Shown: positions 43,205-52,485, counted from the first letter of the stretch. The stretch: 64,000 nucleotides of DNA from Polynucleobacter sp. (GCA_021737945.1 JAIPCX010000003.1:62001-126000), one strand, 5' to 3'. Made by a program: numbers and translations. Notes: generated from the sequence alone by a model not told the origin.

Positions 43205-43783
43205 TTAGCTGGCTTTGCCGGCTTTGGTTGCGTCAGGTATTTCAATTAACTTCCCACTTTTCACGTCATAGATGTACCCATAGATAGGAATATTCTTAGG
43301 TACTAGAGGATGTGCTCGTATCCGTTCAACGTCTTCCACAACACTTTTTTCTTTGTACGCAATAGTTAGCCACTTAATATATTTACCTGCGGTAGAGCCT
43401 GGACCTTTACCTACATCTCGCCATCCTGATGAATCTACGGTTGCAGTTTCTAAGCTGTTTTCAAGTAAGCCTGCAATAATTTCATCCGTAAACAATTCCA
43501 TACCGCAGTCGGTATGATGAATCACGAACCATTCTTTGGTACCCAATAATTTGTAAGAAATAACGAGTGATCGAATCGCATCATCACTTGCACGACCGCC
43601 AGCATTACGTATGACGTGCGCATCACCTTCTGACAAACCGGCATATTTAGCAGGATCCAACCGAGCATCCATGCAAGTAAGAATGGCAAAGTGTCTTCCA
43701 GGGGGAAGAGGCAGGTTGCCTTTGTCGCCGAAATTGGCTGCGTACTGTTCATTCGCACTGATGACTTCTTTTAATACTGACAT
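43205..43783 (-). CDS. Beta-class carbonic anhydrase
   Basis: The 192-residue protein carries the beta-class zinc site: Cys37 and the Asp-Arg dyad in CMDAR, and His90 and Cys93 in HHTDCG. It interconverts CO2 and bicarbonate in the cytoplasm. It is of the short beta type. It complements the exported alpha-class enzyme at 12548. It is convergent with fpr. Confidence 0.93.
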   Translation of the reverse strand: MSVLKEVISANEQYAANFGDKGNLPLPPGRHFAILTCMDARLDPAKYAGLSEGDAHVIRNAGGRASDDAIRSLVISYKLLGTKEWFVIHHTDCGMELFTDEIIAGLLENSLETATVDSSGWRDVGKGPGSTAGKYIKWLTIAYKEKSVVEDVERIRAHPLVPKNIPIYGYIYDVKSGKLIEIPDATKAGKAS

Positions 43784-44357
43784 TGTTAAATTCCTTAAAT
43801 TATAAAGATGGTTGATTGTGAAAAAAATTAATTCTGCTCATGCGATTCACGCTCTCCTCGTGTGATTTCTATCGTCCAGAGCGGTATTGCACCAAAAGTA
43901 GGGTGAGTTTACTAAATTCAGTAATTACTTTTGTGCGTTTCTTAAGTTAAAAATATAAGTTCTACCTAAAACAATTTTTTCGATTGTTTCGTTGAATCCT
44001 TTCAATAAAAAGATTCTACATGTTTTTAATGTTGGGTTAATTGTGCAGAAAAATATCCTAGGCTCTTCAAAAGTTGTGTTTGGCGTGGACTGTGTTTTGT
44101 GGGGTGACCGTAGCATTTATCTTTTTTTCTATTTTAGTGCGCAGTGTTCATACTCTATGTGAATTAGAAAATTGGAAACAAAAAATTTTGACTATTCAAA
44201 TTTGCTTATAGATAAAAGTGAAAACAAAAATATTTCAATTGTGTTAAAAGCCGTACTTTTTCGAAACTGCGTATATGATTCCTACATAAGGCTGACGGTA
44301 TACATCAACGTAATATCGCCTAGTCTTTGCGTACGAATTAAAAAAGGAGAAATGCCC
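43784..44357. other. A+T-rich intergenic region
   Basis: About 570 bp with no convincing gene. A small inverted repeat TTACT-AAATTC-AGTAA lies at 43909-43924. Short open frames here lack ribosome-binding sites and family resemblance. The promoter of the TerB-like gene must be within it; TTGACT at about 44186 is a possible -35 element without a convincing -10. Confidence 0.35.
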
Positions 44358-44771
44358 ATGGGATTATTTGACGTATTCAAAGGAAAAACACCAGAACTGA
44401 ATCCTCGCATTGCATTGGCAGTGGGATTGTTATTCATGACTTCGGCCGATGGTGCGATTGAACAAGAAGAGTTTGGTGTGTTGCTCGCTAATCTGCACGG
44501 TGATGAAAAGCTACTAGACAATGCGATGGCATATGGCAAGGCTACGAAGTTTGATGACTATCTTTCGGCTAGCGCGAATTTATTGAATGAGCCACAAAAG
44601 ATTTGTATCTTGTTGAATCTTGCGGATGCACTTTTATCTGATGGCCATGCAGCCCCTCAAGAACAAGCCTTGTTTGAACGCTTCTTAAGTGGTTGGAACA
44701 TTACGCGCGCTGCCTTTCAGCCGCACCTTGATGTCATCATTAAGAAAAATGATCACTCAGTGTTGAAATAA
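44358..44771 (+). CDS. TerB-like protein
   Basis: The 137-residue helical protein resembles the TerB (tellurite-resistance) fold: MTSADGAIEQEEFGVLLANL and LLSDGHAAPQEQALFERFL are two acidic, EF-hand-like repeats in the usual positions. AAGGAG at 44344-44349 gives an eight-base spacing to the ATG at 44358, preferred over the ATG at 44352. TerB-like domains bind metal ions and occur in stress-response modules and beyond; no other ter genes are seen, so tellurite resistance is not implied. Confidence 0.7.
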   Translation: MGLFDVFKGKTPELNPRIALAVGLLFMTSADGAIEQEEFGVLLANLHGDEKLLDNAMAYGKATKFDDYLSASANLLNEPQKICILLNLADALLSDGHAAPQEQALFERFLSGWNITRAAFQPHLDVIIKKNDHSVLK

Positions 44772-44836
44772 AAATATATCGCTTAGACCAGACTTGATTA
44801 AAGTCTTCTTTTCAATCTGGTTTAAAGTAGATTTTG

Positions 44837-44878
44837 CACGATGCAAGTTGGCCTTAATGCCAGTTTGCATCGTGTTTT
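44837..44878 (+). terminator. Intrinsic terminator after the TerB-like gene
   Basis: CACGATGCAA (44837-44846) and TTGCATCGTG (44865-44874) form a perfect 10-bp stem with an additional inner TTGGC/GCCAG pairing and a short TTTT run after it. Confidence 0.75.
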
Positions 44879-44895
44879 AGTTTGAAGAGTTCAAC

Positions 44896-46080
44896 TTAGA
44901 GCAGTGCCAGCGCTTCTTGTGCCGCTACACGGCCTTCGTCGGTGGGAATAACCCATACTTCAACATGACTGCTATCTGAGTGTATGGATTGCACAGAGTC
45001 GCCAGTGGCTTGTTGATTGCGTGCGCTGTCGATGGATACACCCAAATAGACTAATGACAAGCCGACTTTGGCTCGTACTGCAGCGTCATGTTCTCCTATA
45101 CCACCGGTGAACGCTAAGACATCTAATCCTTCTATACAGGCAGTCAGTGCACCGATCTCACGCACGACGCGATGAGAAAATAAATCTATCGCAAAGCGAG
45201 CGGCTTCCGAGTGCGAAGTCGACAGCGCTCGCATATCTGCGCTTTCGCCCGATACGCCCAGTAAGCCACTTTGTTTGTAGAGAAGTTTTTCTATGGCGTC
45301 GTGATCCCAGCCTTGCTCCATTAAAAAGAGTAAAACGCCCGGATCTAACGCTCCACTGCGTGTTCCCATCATTAATCCATCGACCGCTGAAAAGCCCATC
45401 GTCGTGGCACGGCTTTCGTGTTGAGTCGTAGCGCACAAACTCGCACCATTACCCAAGTGCGCCATGATGGTTCGTCCGGCTGAACGAGGCGAGATTTGTT
45501 TCAATACGTGGGTGATGTATTGGTAGGACAGACCATGAAAGCCAAAGCGTCGTACACCCTGGTCAGTGAGTTTATGGTAGATAGCAAACGTCGTTTCTAA
45601 CGGTGAGAGCGTGCGATGAAACGCGGTATCAAAACATGCGATTTGTTTTAAGTGTTGGAACGATTCTGTGAACGCTACGATACCTGCTAAATTATGGGGT
45701 TGATGAAGCGGTGCTAAGGAATTCAAGGTCGCCAGTTTAGTCAGTACCTCTGGAGTTATGACGGTACTCGCTGTAAATAACGTACCCCCATGTACAACCC
45801 GATGGGCAATCGCTTGCAAAATAATATGCGCAAAATTGGTGTGAAGTAGTTCTTTTAGTTGGGTGAGAGCGGCTTCAAATGCGTCTTGATCCGCAGCGAT
45901 AGCAATGGCGTCTGTTTGTCGCGATTCACCTTTAGATGACCATTGAATTCGCGCGCGACCTGCGGGCTCCAGCCCCTCAATCGCACCGCTCATTTCCGCA
46001 TCACCGACAGTGTTATCACGCACTGCATACAGTGCGAATTTAATGCTGGCAGAACCGACGTTGACCGCTAAGATGCTCAC
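44896..46080 (-). CDS. ackA: Acetate kinase
   Basis: The 394-residue protein is an acetate/propionate kinase, which makes ATP and acetate from acetyl phosphate. Landmarks are the N-terminal VNVGSASIKFALY, AHRVVHGG, GFHGLSYQYI, HLGNGASLCA and FTGGIGEHDAAVR. It starts with a GTG that overlaps the stop of the upstream fusion gene (46077-46080), so translation is coupled. With that gene's PTA domain it forms the acetyl-CoA/acetate overflow pathway. Confidence 0.95.
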   Translation of the reverse strand: MSILAVNVGSASIKFALYAVRDNTVGDAEMSGAIEGLEPAGRARIQWSSKGESRQTDAIAIAADQDAFEAALTQLKELLHTNFAHIILQAIAHRVVHGGTLFTASTVITPEVLTKLATLNSLAPLHQPHNLAGIVAFTESFQHLKQIACFDTAFHRTLSPLETTFAIYHKLTDQGVRRFGFHGLSYQYITHVLKQISPRSAGRTIMAHLGNGASLCATTQHESRATTMGFSAVDGLMMGTRSGALDPGVLLFLMEQGWDHDAIEKLLYKQSGLLGVSGESADMRALSTSHSEAARFAIDLFSHRVVREIGALTACIEGLDVLAFTGGIGEHDAAVRAKVGLSLVYLGVSIDSARNQQATGDSVQSIHSDSSHVEVWVIPTDEGRVAAQEALALL

Positions 46081-47504
46081 GATTTATTTAGTCGGTTGTG
46101 ATGCGCAATCAATTTCGCCAGCAGTGCCGATGCACAGCGAGCCATCGCTGTGTCAGATCGACTGGTGAGGGCGATAGGCACGCGCGCACCTAACACTACA
46201 CCGGCACCATAAGCTTCGGAAAAAGTCTCAGCTTGTTTAATCATCATATTGCCGGCTTCAAGGTCTGGTGCTACTAAGATATCAGCCTGACCAGCGACCA
46301 ATGATTGAATATGTTTAAGCTCAGCCGCTTGCGGTGAGATGGCGTTATCAAAGGCGAGTGGGCCATCGAGTATGCCGCCGGTGATTTGTCCGCGATCAGC
46401 CATTTTGCATAGCGCAGCGGCTTCTAAGGTTGATGGCATAGCTGGGTTGACTGTTTCTACAGCGGCCAGAATGGCGACTTTAGGTTCATTGATGCCCATG
46501 ATGTGAGCAAATTCTATGGCGTTTTTAACGATATCGACTTTGTCAGATAGCGTAGGCGCGATGTTTAATGCGGCATCAGTGATACAGAGTGGTTTAGGAT
46601 ACATCGGTACTTGGCATCGATACACATGCGACATTCTGCGACCGGTACGCAGCTTGGGCTGCAATACGACGGCATGAATCAACTCATCCGTGTGTAAGCT
46701 GCCTTTCATTAGAGCTTCGACTTCGCGATCAGCCGCCATTTGGGCGGCTACCTCAGCGGCTTCGTGGCTATGTTCAACATTGATGATACGAACGCCGGTC
46801 AGATCAATAGTGTGTTTTTCAGCGAGGGCACGCACTTTTTTTTCTGGTGCAATGATGATGGCTTTAATTAAGCCAGCGTGTTGCGCATCCATAGCACCGC
46901 GTAATGATTCTTCATCGCAGGGGTGAACTACTCCGCAAGTCACTGCTTCTAAATGTGCTCCCAGGCTAAGCAACTGAGCATGTTGTTCATAGGGGTTAGA
47001 TAAGCTAATTTTCGGTGCATGAATTTTTGGTATGCGCAGCTTTTTGGTAGGTGCTAGTACGCGAGCCACGCCGGATAGGACTCGGTCACCTTTTTGATTA
47101 ACGAGTGAGCATTCAAGTTCGATGGAATTTTTCTCATCATTTTTTGATGAGCACGTAACAGTCACGGTTAAGGTATCGCCGATTCGCACGGGTCGACTGA
47201 AGTGGAGATTTTGTTCTAGATAAATCGTGCCAGGACCGGGAAATACGGTGCCCAGTACCGTTGAAATTAACGCGCCACCCCACATACCATGACCAATGAT
47301 TCCGTGAAACAGCGTTTGACTTGAATACACCGGATCCATGTGAGCTGGATTGATATCACCTGAAACGGCAGCAAAGGCTTTGATATCGTCAGGCGTCAGT
47401 GTGCGCGTGATTTCAGCGCTATCGCCCACGTCAATTTCTGAGTAGATAAAATTGACTAGCCATTCATCGTCGGCATTGTCAGCAGTAATTTTGATATTTT
47501 TCAT
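46077..47504 (-). CDS. Enoyl-CoA hydratase (MaoC)/phosphate acetyltransferase fusion
   Basis: The 475-residue protein has an N-terminal MaoC hot-dog domain (about 15-150; DINPAHMDPVYSSQTLFHGIIGHGMWGGAL holds the hydratase Asp/His region) and a C-terminal phosphate acetyl/butyryltransferase domain (about 180-470). This fusion is a known bifunctional class in betaproteobacteria and may link polyhydroxyalkanoate or fatty acid intermediates with acetyl phosphate formation. It is translated with ackA. Nine bases upstream of its ATG is the stop codon of a fabI remnant. Confidence 0.92.
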   Translation of the reverse strand: MKNIKITADNADDEWLVNFIYSEIDVGDSAEITRTLTPDDIKAFAAVSGDINPAHMDPVYSSQTLFHGIIGHGMWGGALISTVLGTVFPGPGTIYLEQNLHFSRPVRIGDTLTVTVTCSSKNDEKNSIELECSLVNQKGDRVLSGVARVLAPTKKLRIPKIHAPKISLSNPYEQHAQLLSLGAHLEAVTCGVVHPCDEESLRGAMDAQHAGLIKAIIIAPEKKVRALAEKHTIDLTGVRIINVEHSHEAAEVAAQMAADREVEALMKGSLHTDELIHAVVLQPKLRTGRRMSHVYRCQVPMYPKPLCITDAALNIAPTLSDKVDIVKNAIEFAHIMGINEPKVAILAAVETVNPAMPSTLEAAALCKMADRGQITGGILDGPLAFDNAISPQAAELKHIQSLVAGQADILVAPDLEAGNMMIKQAETFSEAYGAGVVLGARVPIALTSRSDTAMARCASALLAKLIAHHNRLNKS

Positions 47505-47513
47505 GATCTAAGC

Positions 47514-47599
47514 TTAAGCAACAGCGTGGCATCCTGCATCGACGTAAATAGTTTGTCCTGTCATGCCATTAGCAAAATATGATAAGTTCAAAGCTGATA
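47514..47599 (-). pseudogene. 3' remnant of an enoyl-ACP reductase gene (fabI-like)
   Basis: On the minus strand, directly before the MaoC-PTA gene, 28 in-frame codons end in FANGMTGQTIYVDAGCHAVA and a TAA at 47514-47516. This is the conserved C-terminus of FabI-type enoyl-ACP reductases. A stop codon precedes the fragment at about 47600-47602 and no matching sequence is visible further upstream. In related genomes a fabI gene is often the neighbour of ackA and the fusion, so the bulk of it seems to have been deleted here. Confidence 0.7.
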
Positions 47600-47931
47600 T
47601 TTAGTTTAAAGAGCAATTACTGCTACCTAGCTGACTTATAAAAACTAACCATGAGTCTGGGCATTAATTATGTGCCTCAGATGACTGATTGCACTATAAC
47701 GATAGTGCTGCCTATAAGAAATTGACTTGAGTCAAGATTTGCTAATAGCGGCCGCGTATTCGACCTTTTTTATCGATTCCACTAGAGCTGGTGGTCGATT
47801 GGAGATGCAGTCAAAGCATCGAGAAGGCCGCAACTGGAATACAAGTGCGGTATAAAGTCTTTTTAGACCGCACAGTTTTTATCGCTGATGGAGTTGCAGC
47901 ATATAGCGCGTAAGTTTTATACTGGCTTGGT
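47600..47931. other. Spacer with a short perfect hairpin
   Basis: About 330 bp without a convincing gene between the fabI remnant and the nitrile hydratase beta gene. GCACTAT-AACG-ATAGTGC (47691-47708) is a perfect 7-bp inverted repeat. The lower-GC sequence is consistent with a deletion scar and with the promoter for the minus-strand ack operon. Confidence 0.4.
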
Positions 47932-48549
47932 TTATTTATTAAGTTCCAGATAGCTTTCAAAAATAGCGGCATGTATCTGTGCATTTTCTGCGTCGTTCGG
48001 CCACACATGTGACGCTTCAAAACGCACGTCATACGTAGGCTCGTCTTCAGCGTGTATGCCATGTCCATGCGCATCCGGAAAAGGATAGAGCGGCGACTTG
48101 CTAATCACCACACCACACTTACCTCGAAGGTAGCCAGGCATACGCATGTGGCCGGGGACATGCTCATCTCGCACACGGACGAGATCACCCGGTAAAAACG
48201 TTTTTCGCTGTGGGTGATTGCTACGCCCTGGTGCAGAGGGAAGTGCGAGCGGATAACTGCCATGTGCGAGTTGTTCTAAGTGCTCACGTGTGACCAAACC
48301 TTTTTCTACGCAGAGTGATGCCAGAGCCGTTAGTGAGCGTTCGTAATAACTCGCACTTAAATAATGTCGCGGCTCCATACGTTCAATCGCGTGACGATAT
48401 TCATCCATATTGTATACACCGCATTTCACGGCCAAGCTGTACAAAGCATTGGCGCGAATTTCCCAGTCAGCGTGAAACACAGCAGCATTTTTGCTGTGAC
48501 GTACCGGTCCGAATCCTTCTTTACCGCCTAGATCATGCATGCCATCCAT
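47932..48549 (-). CDS. nthB: Nitrile hydratase subunit beta
   Basis: The 205-residue protein starts MDGMHDLGGKEGFGPV, the typical start of nitrile hydratase beta, and has the beta-domain core with FLPGDLVRVRDEHVPGHMRMPGYLRGK, a region that covers the active-site opening. It pairs with the alpha subunit encoded 10 bp upstream. Together they hydrate nitriles to amides. The activator/cobalt-chaperone gene and an amidase that usually follow are not present in this window. Confidence 0.9.
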   Translation of the reverse strand: MDGMHDLGGKEGFGPVRHSKNAAVFHADWEIRANALYSLAVKCGVYNMDEYRHAIERMEPRHYLSASYYERSLTALASLCVEKGLVTREHLEQLAHGSYPLALPSAPGRSNHPQRKTFLPGDLVRVRDEHVPGHMRMPGYLRGKCGVVISKSPLYPFPDAHGHGIHAEDEPTYDVRFEASHVWPNDAENAQIHAAIFESYLELNK

Positions 48550-48559
48550 GGCGTTTCCT

Positions 48560-49147
48560 TTACAAGCGGGCCACGCCGATGAGCGCGTCCTTGTTGACCA
48601 ATGCAGCTAATTGTTCTGCGTTTAGATTTTCTGTACCCGTTGGACGCTGGGGTAAAACCATATAACGTGTATCAGCGGTGGTATCCCACACACGTATCTG
48701 AACATGGGCTGGTAAATCGAGTCCCATTTCTTGGAGGACTGTGCGTGATTCGCGTACAACGCGCGCACGATATTCCAAATCTTTATACCAATCGGGTGGT
48801 AAACCAATGATGGTAAATGCAGTGCATGAGCATAGCGTGCAGCAAATCACGTTATGGATATCTGCTGTGTTTTCCAGTACAACAAAATGCCGGTGGTGCG
48901 GCGGCATACTTAAACCCATCTCTTGGATGGCCGCTGTTCCATCGCCTAACAATCGCTGTTTAAATTCTGGGTCAGACCAGGCACGCGCTACCAGCCTTGC
49001 GCCGTTTTCAGGAATCCAATGCTCATTTGCTAAGTCATGAAAGGTATCAATGAATTTGTCGGGCTCCATACCGTGCTGTTCTAGTACAGTTTGTATGGAG
49101 TCCAGACGTTGTTCAATGCTGGCGATGGCGTGTGGCTTTGCGTTCAT
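48560..49147 (-). CDS. nthA: Nitrile hydratase subunit alpha (metal-binding)
   Basis: The 195-residue protein carries the metal claw Cys103-Thr-Leu-Cys106-Ser107-Cys108, whose cysteines become sulfinic and sulfenic acids around a low-spin Co(III) or Fe(III). Thr at position 2 of C-T-L-C-S-C is the mark of the cobalt type, but the residue after the last Cys is Thr109, where cobalt enzymes usually have Tyr and iron enzymes Thr; the metal type is thus not clear-cut. It precedes the beta gene, as in most nitrile hydratase operons. Confidence 0.9.
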   Translation of the reverse strand: MNAKPHAIASIEQRLDSIQTVLEQHGMEPDKFIDTFHDLANEHWIPENGARLVARAWSDPEFKQRLLGDGTAAIQEMGLSMPPHHRHFVVLENTADIHNVICCTLCSCTAFTIIGLPPDWYKDLEYRARVVRESRTVLQEMGLDLPAHVQIRVWDTTADTRYMVLPQRPTGTENLNAEQLAALVNKDALIGVARL

Positions 49148-49351
49148 GGGTGGCTCACTAGAGAAGTCTTGGGTTTATGCTAACACCCTTCGTTTGGTGA
49201 TTATTATTATGTACTTTACCAGTTTGCATTAACAATAAGCAGTCATAGCCAATGATTGAGGGCTGGCGCGCGATATGGCAAGCTGTTCTGAAGCCGTTAA
49301 TAAACGATGATACAAGCGACAAGTTAATCGACAAAACTGCAGGGAATAAAC

Positions 49352-49696
49352 ATGTCAAAAGAATACAAGCAAATTACTAAAGATATCTCGAGCTCCTTGG
49401 TGAAGTTGCGAGCTGAGGCCCCAGAAATGATGAAAGGGTTTAGCGACTTAGCCGCGGCCGCCACAAAAGCAGGCGCACTGGATAAAAAAACCAAAGAGTT
49501 GATTGCACTCGCTTTGGGCGTTGCCGCTCGTTGTGACGGCTGCTTAGGATTTCACACGCAAACCTTAGTCAAACTAGGCGCAACCAAACAAGAAGTCATA
49601 GAAACACTGGGGATGGCTATCTATATGGGCGGCGGGCCATCATTGATGTATGCGGCAGACGCACTGACGGCGTTTGAACAAGCGGAGGTTAAATAG
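49352..49696 (+). CDS. AhpD-like/carboxymuconolactone decarboxylase family protein
   Basis: The 114-residue protein belongs to the AhpD/CMD fold. Cys61-x-x-Cys64 and His68 in CDGCLGFHTQ are the redox-active residues of AhpD-like proteins; carboxymuconolactone decarboxylases lack the Cys pair. It is divergent from the nitrile hydratase genes. Function is probably peroxidase-related or a thiol-dependent reaction. Confidence 0.85.
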   Translation: MSKEYKQITKDISSSLVKLRAEAPEMMKGFSDLAAAATKAGALDKKTKELIALALGVAARCDGCLGFHTQTLVKLGATKQEVIETLGMAIYMGGGPSLMYAADALTAFEQAEVK

Positions 49697-49832
49697 GTTT
49701 TTTAACGCTCTTGTAATGGAGTATTTGGATAATCTTCCGAGTTACAAGATATGGACTACTATCAGCGTGGGGCTTAGAAATACGAGAGTATTTTTTGGCA
49801 AGACATTTAAAAACCAGGAAACACAATCAATA

Positions 49833-50018
49833 ATGAGTTCTCCTTACAGAGTATCCGCCGTATTTAGGTTCTGTTACCGCAATAATCTTAATAATATTGG
49901 AATAGATCAGAAAGTGCTGAGCGTGTCTGGCGAAACCGAGGATTACGTTATTGCGGCGTTAGCGGTGGCATTCCCTGAGCGTGATTGTTTTTCTATTGTG
50001 TCCTTAAGCTGGAAATAA
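49833..50018 (+). CDS. Small hypothetical protein (61 aa)
   Basis: An ATG at 49833 lies 11 bases after CCAGGAAAC, a modest ribosome-binding site. The product contains RVSAVFRFCYRNNLN and a hydrophobic/charged second half, with no family resemblance. The open frame continues upstream without a better start. This is a tentative call. Confidence 0.3.
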   Translation: MSSPYRVSAVFRFCYRNNLNNIGIDQKVLSVSGETEDYVIAALAVAFPERDCFSIVSLSWK

Positions 50019-50119
50019 TGTTTAAACTTAGGGTTACCGTTGGTCGCATCTTGTACTGCTTCACCTAATATCTTTGAATCACGAGCACAAAACACCATAG
50101 TCGGTAAAGCTAATCAATC

Positions 50120-50926
50120 ATGACTAAAATTTTAAATAAATTTAGAGATTGGACGACGGCGTTTCGGCGTGGGATGCGGTATGTATTTGGCGCGCGTGAT
50201 AAGTACGTAGGTGATTACCGCTATGGTCAATATCACGGGCAGGGATCAATGACCTACGCTGATGGTGATCGCTACGTCGGCGAATACGTAGAAGGTAATC
50301 GGCATCGGCAGGGCATGTATAGCTTTGCTAATGGTGATAAGTACGTTGGTGAATATAAAAATGGTACCCGGCACGGTAAAGGCATGTATACCTCACCTAG
50401 CGGTATCTCCTATGTTGGTGAGTTCATCAATGGTGTGCAAGATGGATACGGCATGCACGCGTTGGCCGATGGTACTCGCTACGTAGGGCAATTCAAAAAT
50501 GGTCTGCCTTATGGCCAAGGGACACAGTTATGGCTGAATGGCAATGCCTACACTGGCGACTTCCGGGCGGGCAAGCGATACGGTATTGGACGATTTACCT
50601 GGCCCGACGGCACTTACTACATTGGTGAGTATAAAAACGATAAGCGGCAAGGCGAAGGGACAGAAATTCATATTGATGGTGATGTCTACGTGGGTCATTG
50701 GCATGACGATCAAAAGCATGGTCAAGGAACCTATACCTGGGCAGATCAAGATCAGTACATCGGTCAGTGGAAGGCAGATCAATTTCATGGTCACGGCATT
50801 TACATCAATGCCGATGGAACTCGCCAAGAGGGCATTTGGGAAAATGATGAGTTCGTCAAAGAAATCCGATCGACGTCGCGAGCGCAGCATTTGCAGTTAG
50901 TGCAAAATGTGGCGAACGGAGGATGA
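50120..50926 (+). CDS. MORN-repeat protein
   Basis: The 268-residue protein consists almost entirely of about nine to ten MORN repeats of 23 residues (about 29-250), each with a Y-x-G-x-(F/Y/W)-x-x-G-x-x-x-G-x-G core, for example YVGDYRYGQYHGQG. A short N-terminal basic helix (MTKILNKFRDWTTAFRRGMR) and a C-terminal charged tail flank them. MORN repeats build a flat beta-sheet and often bind phospholipids or proteins. The N-terminus could be an amphipathic membrane-binding helix. A terminator follows about 125 bp downstream. Confidence 0.85.
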   Translation: MTKILNKFRDWTTAFRRGMRYVFGARDKYVGDYRYGQYHGQGSMTYADGDRYVGEYVEGNRHRQGMYSFANGDKYVGEYKNGTRHGKGMYTSPSGISYVGEFINGVQDGYGMHALADGTRYVGQFKNGLPYGQGTQLWLNGNAYTGDFRAGKRYGIGRFTWPDGTYYIGEYKNDKRQGEGTEIHIDGDVYVGHWHDDQKHGQGTYTWADQDQYIGQWKADQFHGHGIYINADGTRQEGIWENDEFVKEIRSTSRAQHLQLVQNVANGG

Positions 50927-51051
50927 CGTTACCATTCATCTGTAATGTGTAAATGAATCTACAGCAGCATTCCAAACCGTAGCATCTCCAAAAATTTCTA
51001 TCCCTTCTAGGTGGAAATTTCTATAATCAGAAAAATTAAAAGATTATTAAT

Positions 51052-51075
51052 AAGCCAGCTGTGCTGGCTTTTTTT
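51052..51075 (+). terminator. Intrinsic terminator
   Basis: AAGCCAGC and GCTGGCTT form an 8-bp stem around TGT, followed by a T-run. It lies 125 bp after the MORN gene and just before the ribosome-binding site of the APC permease gene. Confidence 0.85.
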
Positions 51076-51095
51076 AAGTCCAAAGGAGATTGACT

Positions 51096-52469
51096 GTGAC
51101 CAAGCAGGAGCAATTAGCTAGCAATTCACTGGGGACGATTGAATCAACCATCATGGGAATTGCAGGAACCGCTCCTGCCTTTAGTGTTGCAGTCACTACT
51201 GCAGCAATTGTGGCGTCGGTCGGTGTATTGTCAGTTGGTAGTATTTTGTACTGCGGCTTGATCATGTTTGGGATCATGCTGGCTTTCATTCATTTGAGCA
51301 AAATTACACCGCATGCAGGTGCTACCTACGCGTGGGTTGGGCATGTGTTTGGTCGCAAGTGGGGCTTCTTTGCAGGCTGGGGTTTGTTGGTGGCGTCGAT
51401 ATTTTTTATGGTGTCCGCGACCATACCCGCAGCTACATCGACCTTGGTTTTGATCGTGCCTGATCTTGTTGAAAATCCGAACTGGGTAACCAGTGTGGCT
51501 GCGATTTGGTTAACGCTAGTGACACTGGTGGTTACCAAGGGAATTAAGCATGCGAGTGTGGCCCAAGTAATTCTGACGGTGATTGAAACGGTGGTAATTT
51601 TTGCGCTCATCATCGGTGCTTTTATTCAATACGGTGGCCGACCTGCACATATTCCTTCAATTATTTGGATCTCTCCGTTTTCTTTTACCCCTCAAATGTT
51701 CGCCACCGGAGCGTTGACTGCGATATTCTTTTATTGGGGTTGGGACGTCACGATGAATTTGAGTGAGGAGAGCAAGGCCGGTGAGGGTGATGCGCCTCAT
51801 TCTGCTAGTCAAGGAGCTTTTTGGGCGATGGTGAATTTGATTTTGTTTTTCATCATTATGATGATTGTTGTTTTGATTGTTTTGACGGATGAGGAAATCG
51901 CTGCAGCGAATACCAATGTTTTGTATGCGATTGCGAATAAATTATTTCCTACGCCGTGGAATTATCTCGCTGTACTTTCTACCATCTTGAGTACAGTGGG
52001 AACGATAGAGACACAGATTTTGCAATTCAGTCGCAGTATGTTTGCTATGGCACGCGATCAGGCGCTTCATAGCCGCTATGCGACCCTGCATCCCGAATGG
52101 AAAACTCCGTGGGTTGCGACTTTCGTGATTTGGTTTTTTGGAATCGTTTTATTGTTTTTATCTTCGTACTCTCCTTCAGTCAAAATGATCTTAGAGAGTT
52201 CTATTATGGCGATAGGATTTCAAATTTGCTTTTATATGAGTCTGGCAGGATTTGCGTGTGCCTGGCATTACCGAAATAAATTACGCGACGGCGTATTTGA
52301 TGCCACGTCGTATGTGATCTGGCCATTGCTAGCGGGCGCCTTTATGGTTTTTGTGGGTCTGTATAGTATTCCTACATTCGATGGTTTAACTGTTGCGCTC
52401 GGTTTGGGCGGGTTACTTATTGGTTTTATCCCTCTCGTACTTAATTCAAAATCAGTCAGTTTGGAGTGA
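51096..52469 (+). CDS. APC-family amino acid/amine permease
   Basis: The 457-residue protein has about twelve hydrophobic segments. IESTIMGIAGTAPAFSVAV near residues 15-33 is the unwound-helix glycine motif of APC carriers, and THPHAGATYAWVGHVFG-like sequence (residues 70-86) is characteristic of the family. AAGGAG at 51083-51088 makes the GTG at 51096 the likely start. The substrate is not predictable. It is followed by a LysR-type regulator gene 52 bp downstream, so it might be part of the same regulon as the hydroquinone operon. Confidence 0.85.
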   Translation: MTKQEQLASNSLGTIESTIMGIAGTAPAFSVAVTTAAIVASVGVLSVGSILYCGLIMFGIMLAFIHLSKITPHAGATYAWVGHVFGRKWGFFAGWGLLVASIFFMVSATIPAATSTLVLIVPDLVENPNWVTSVAAIWLTLVTLVVTKGIKHASVAQVILTVIETVVIFALIIGAFIQYGGRPAHIPSIIWISPFSFTPQMFATGALTAIFFYWGWDVTMNLSEESKAGEGDAPHSASQGAFWAMVNLILFFIIMMIVVLIVLTDEEIAAANTNVLYAIANKLFPTPWNYLAVLSTILSTVGTIETQILQFSRSMFAMARDQALHSRYATLHPEWKTPWVATFVIWFFGIVLLFLSSYSPSVKMILESSIMAIGFQICFYMSLAGFACAWHYRNKLRDGVFDATSYVIWPLLAGAFMVFVGLYSIPTFDGLTVALGLGGLLIGFIPLVLNSKSVSLE

Positions 52470-52485
52470 CGCTAGTTTATTTTTG

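Noticed and set aside
43925..44116. 63-codon minus-strand open frame in the spacer before the TerB-like gene
   Set aside because: No ribosome-binding site, no family, and A+T-rich spacer composition.
44358..44771. Tellurite resistance operon
   Set aside because: Only a single TerB-like protein is present; no terA, terC, terD or terZ homologue lies nearby.
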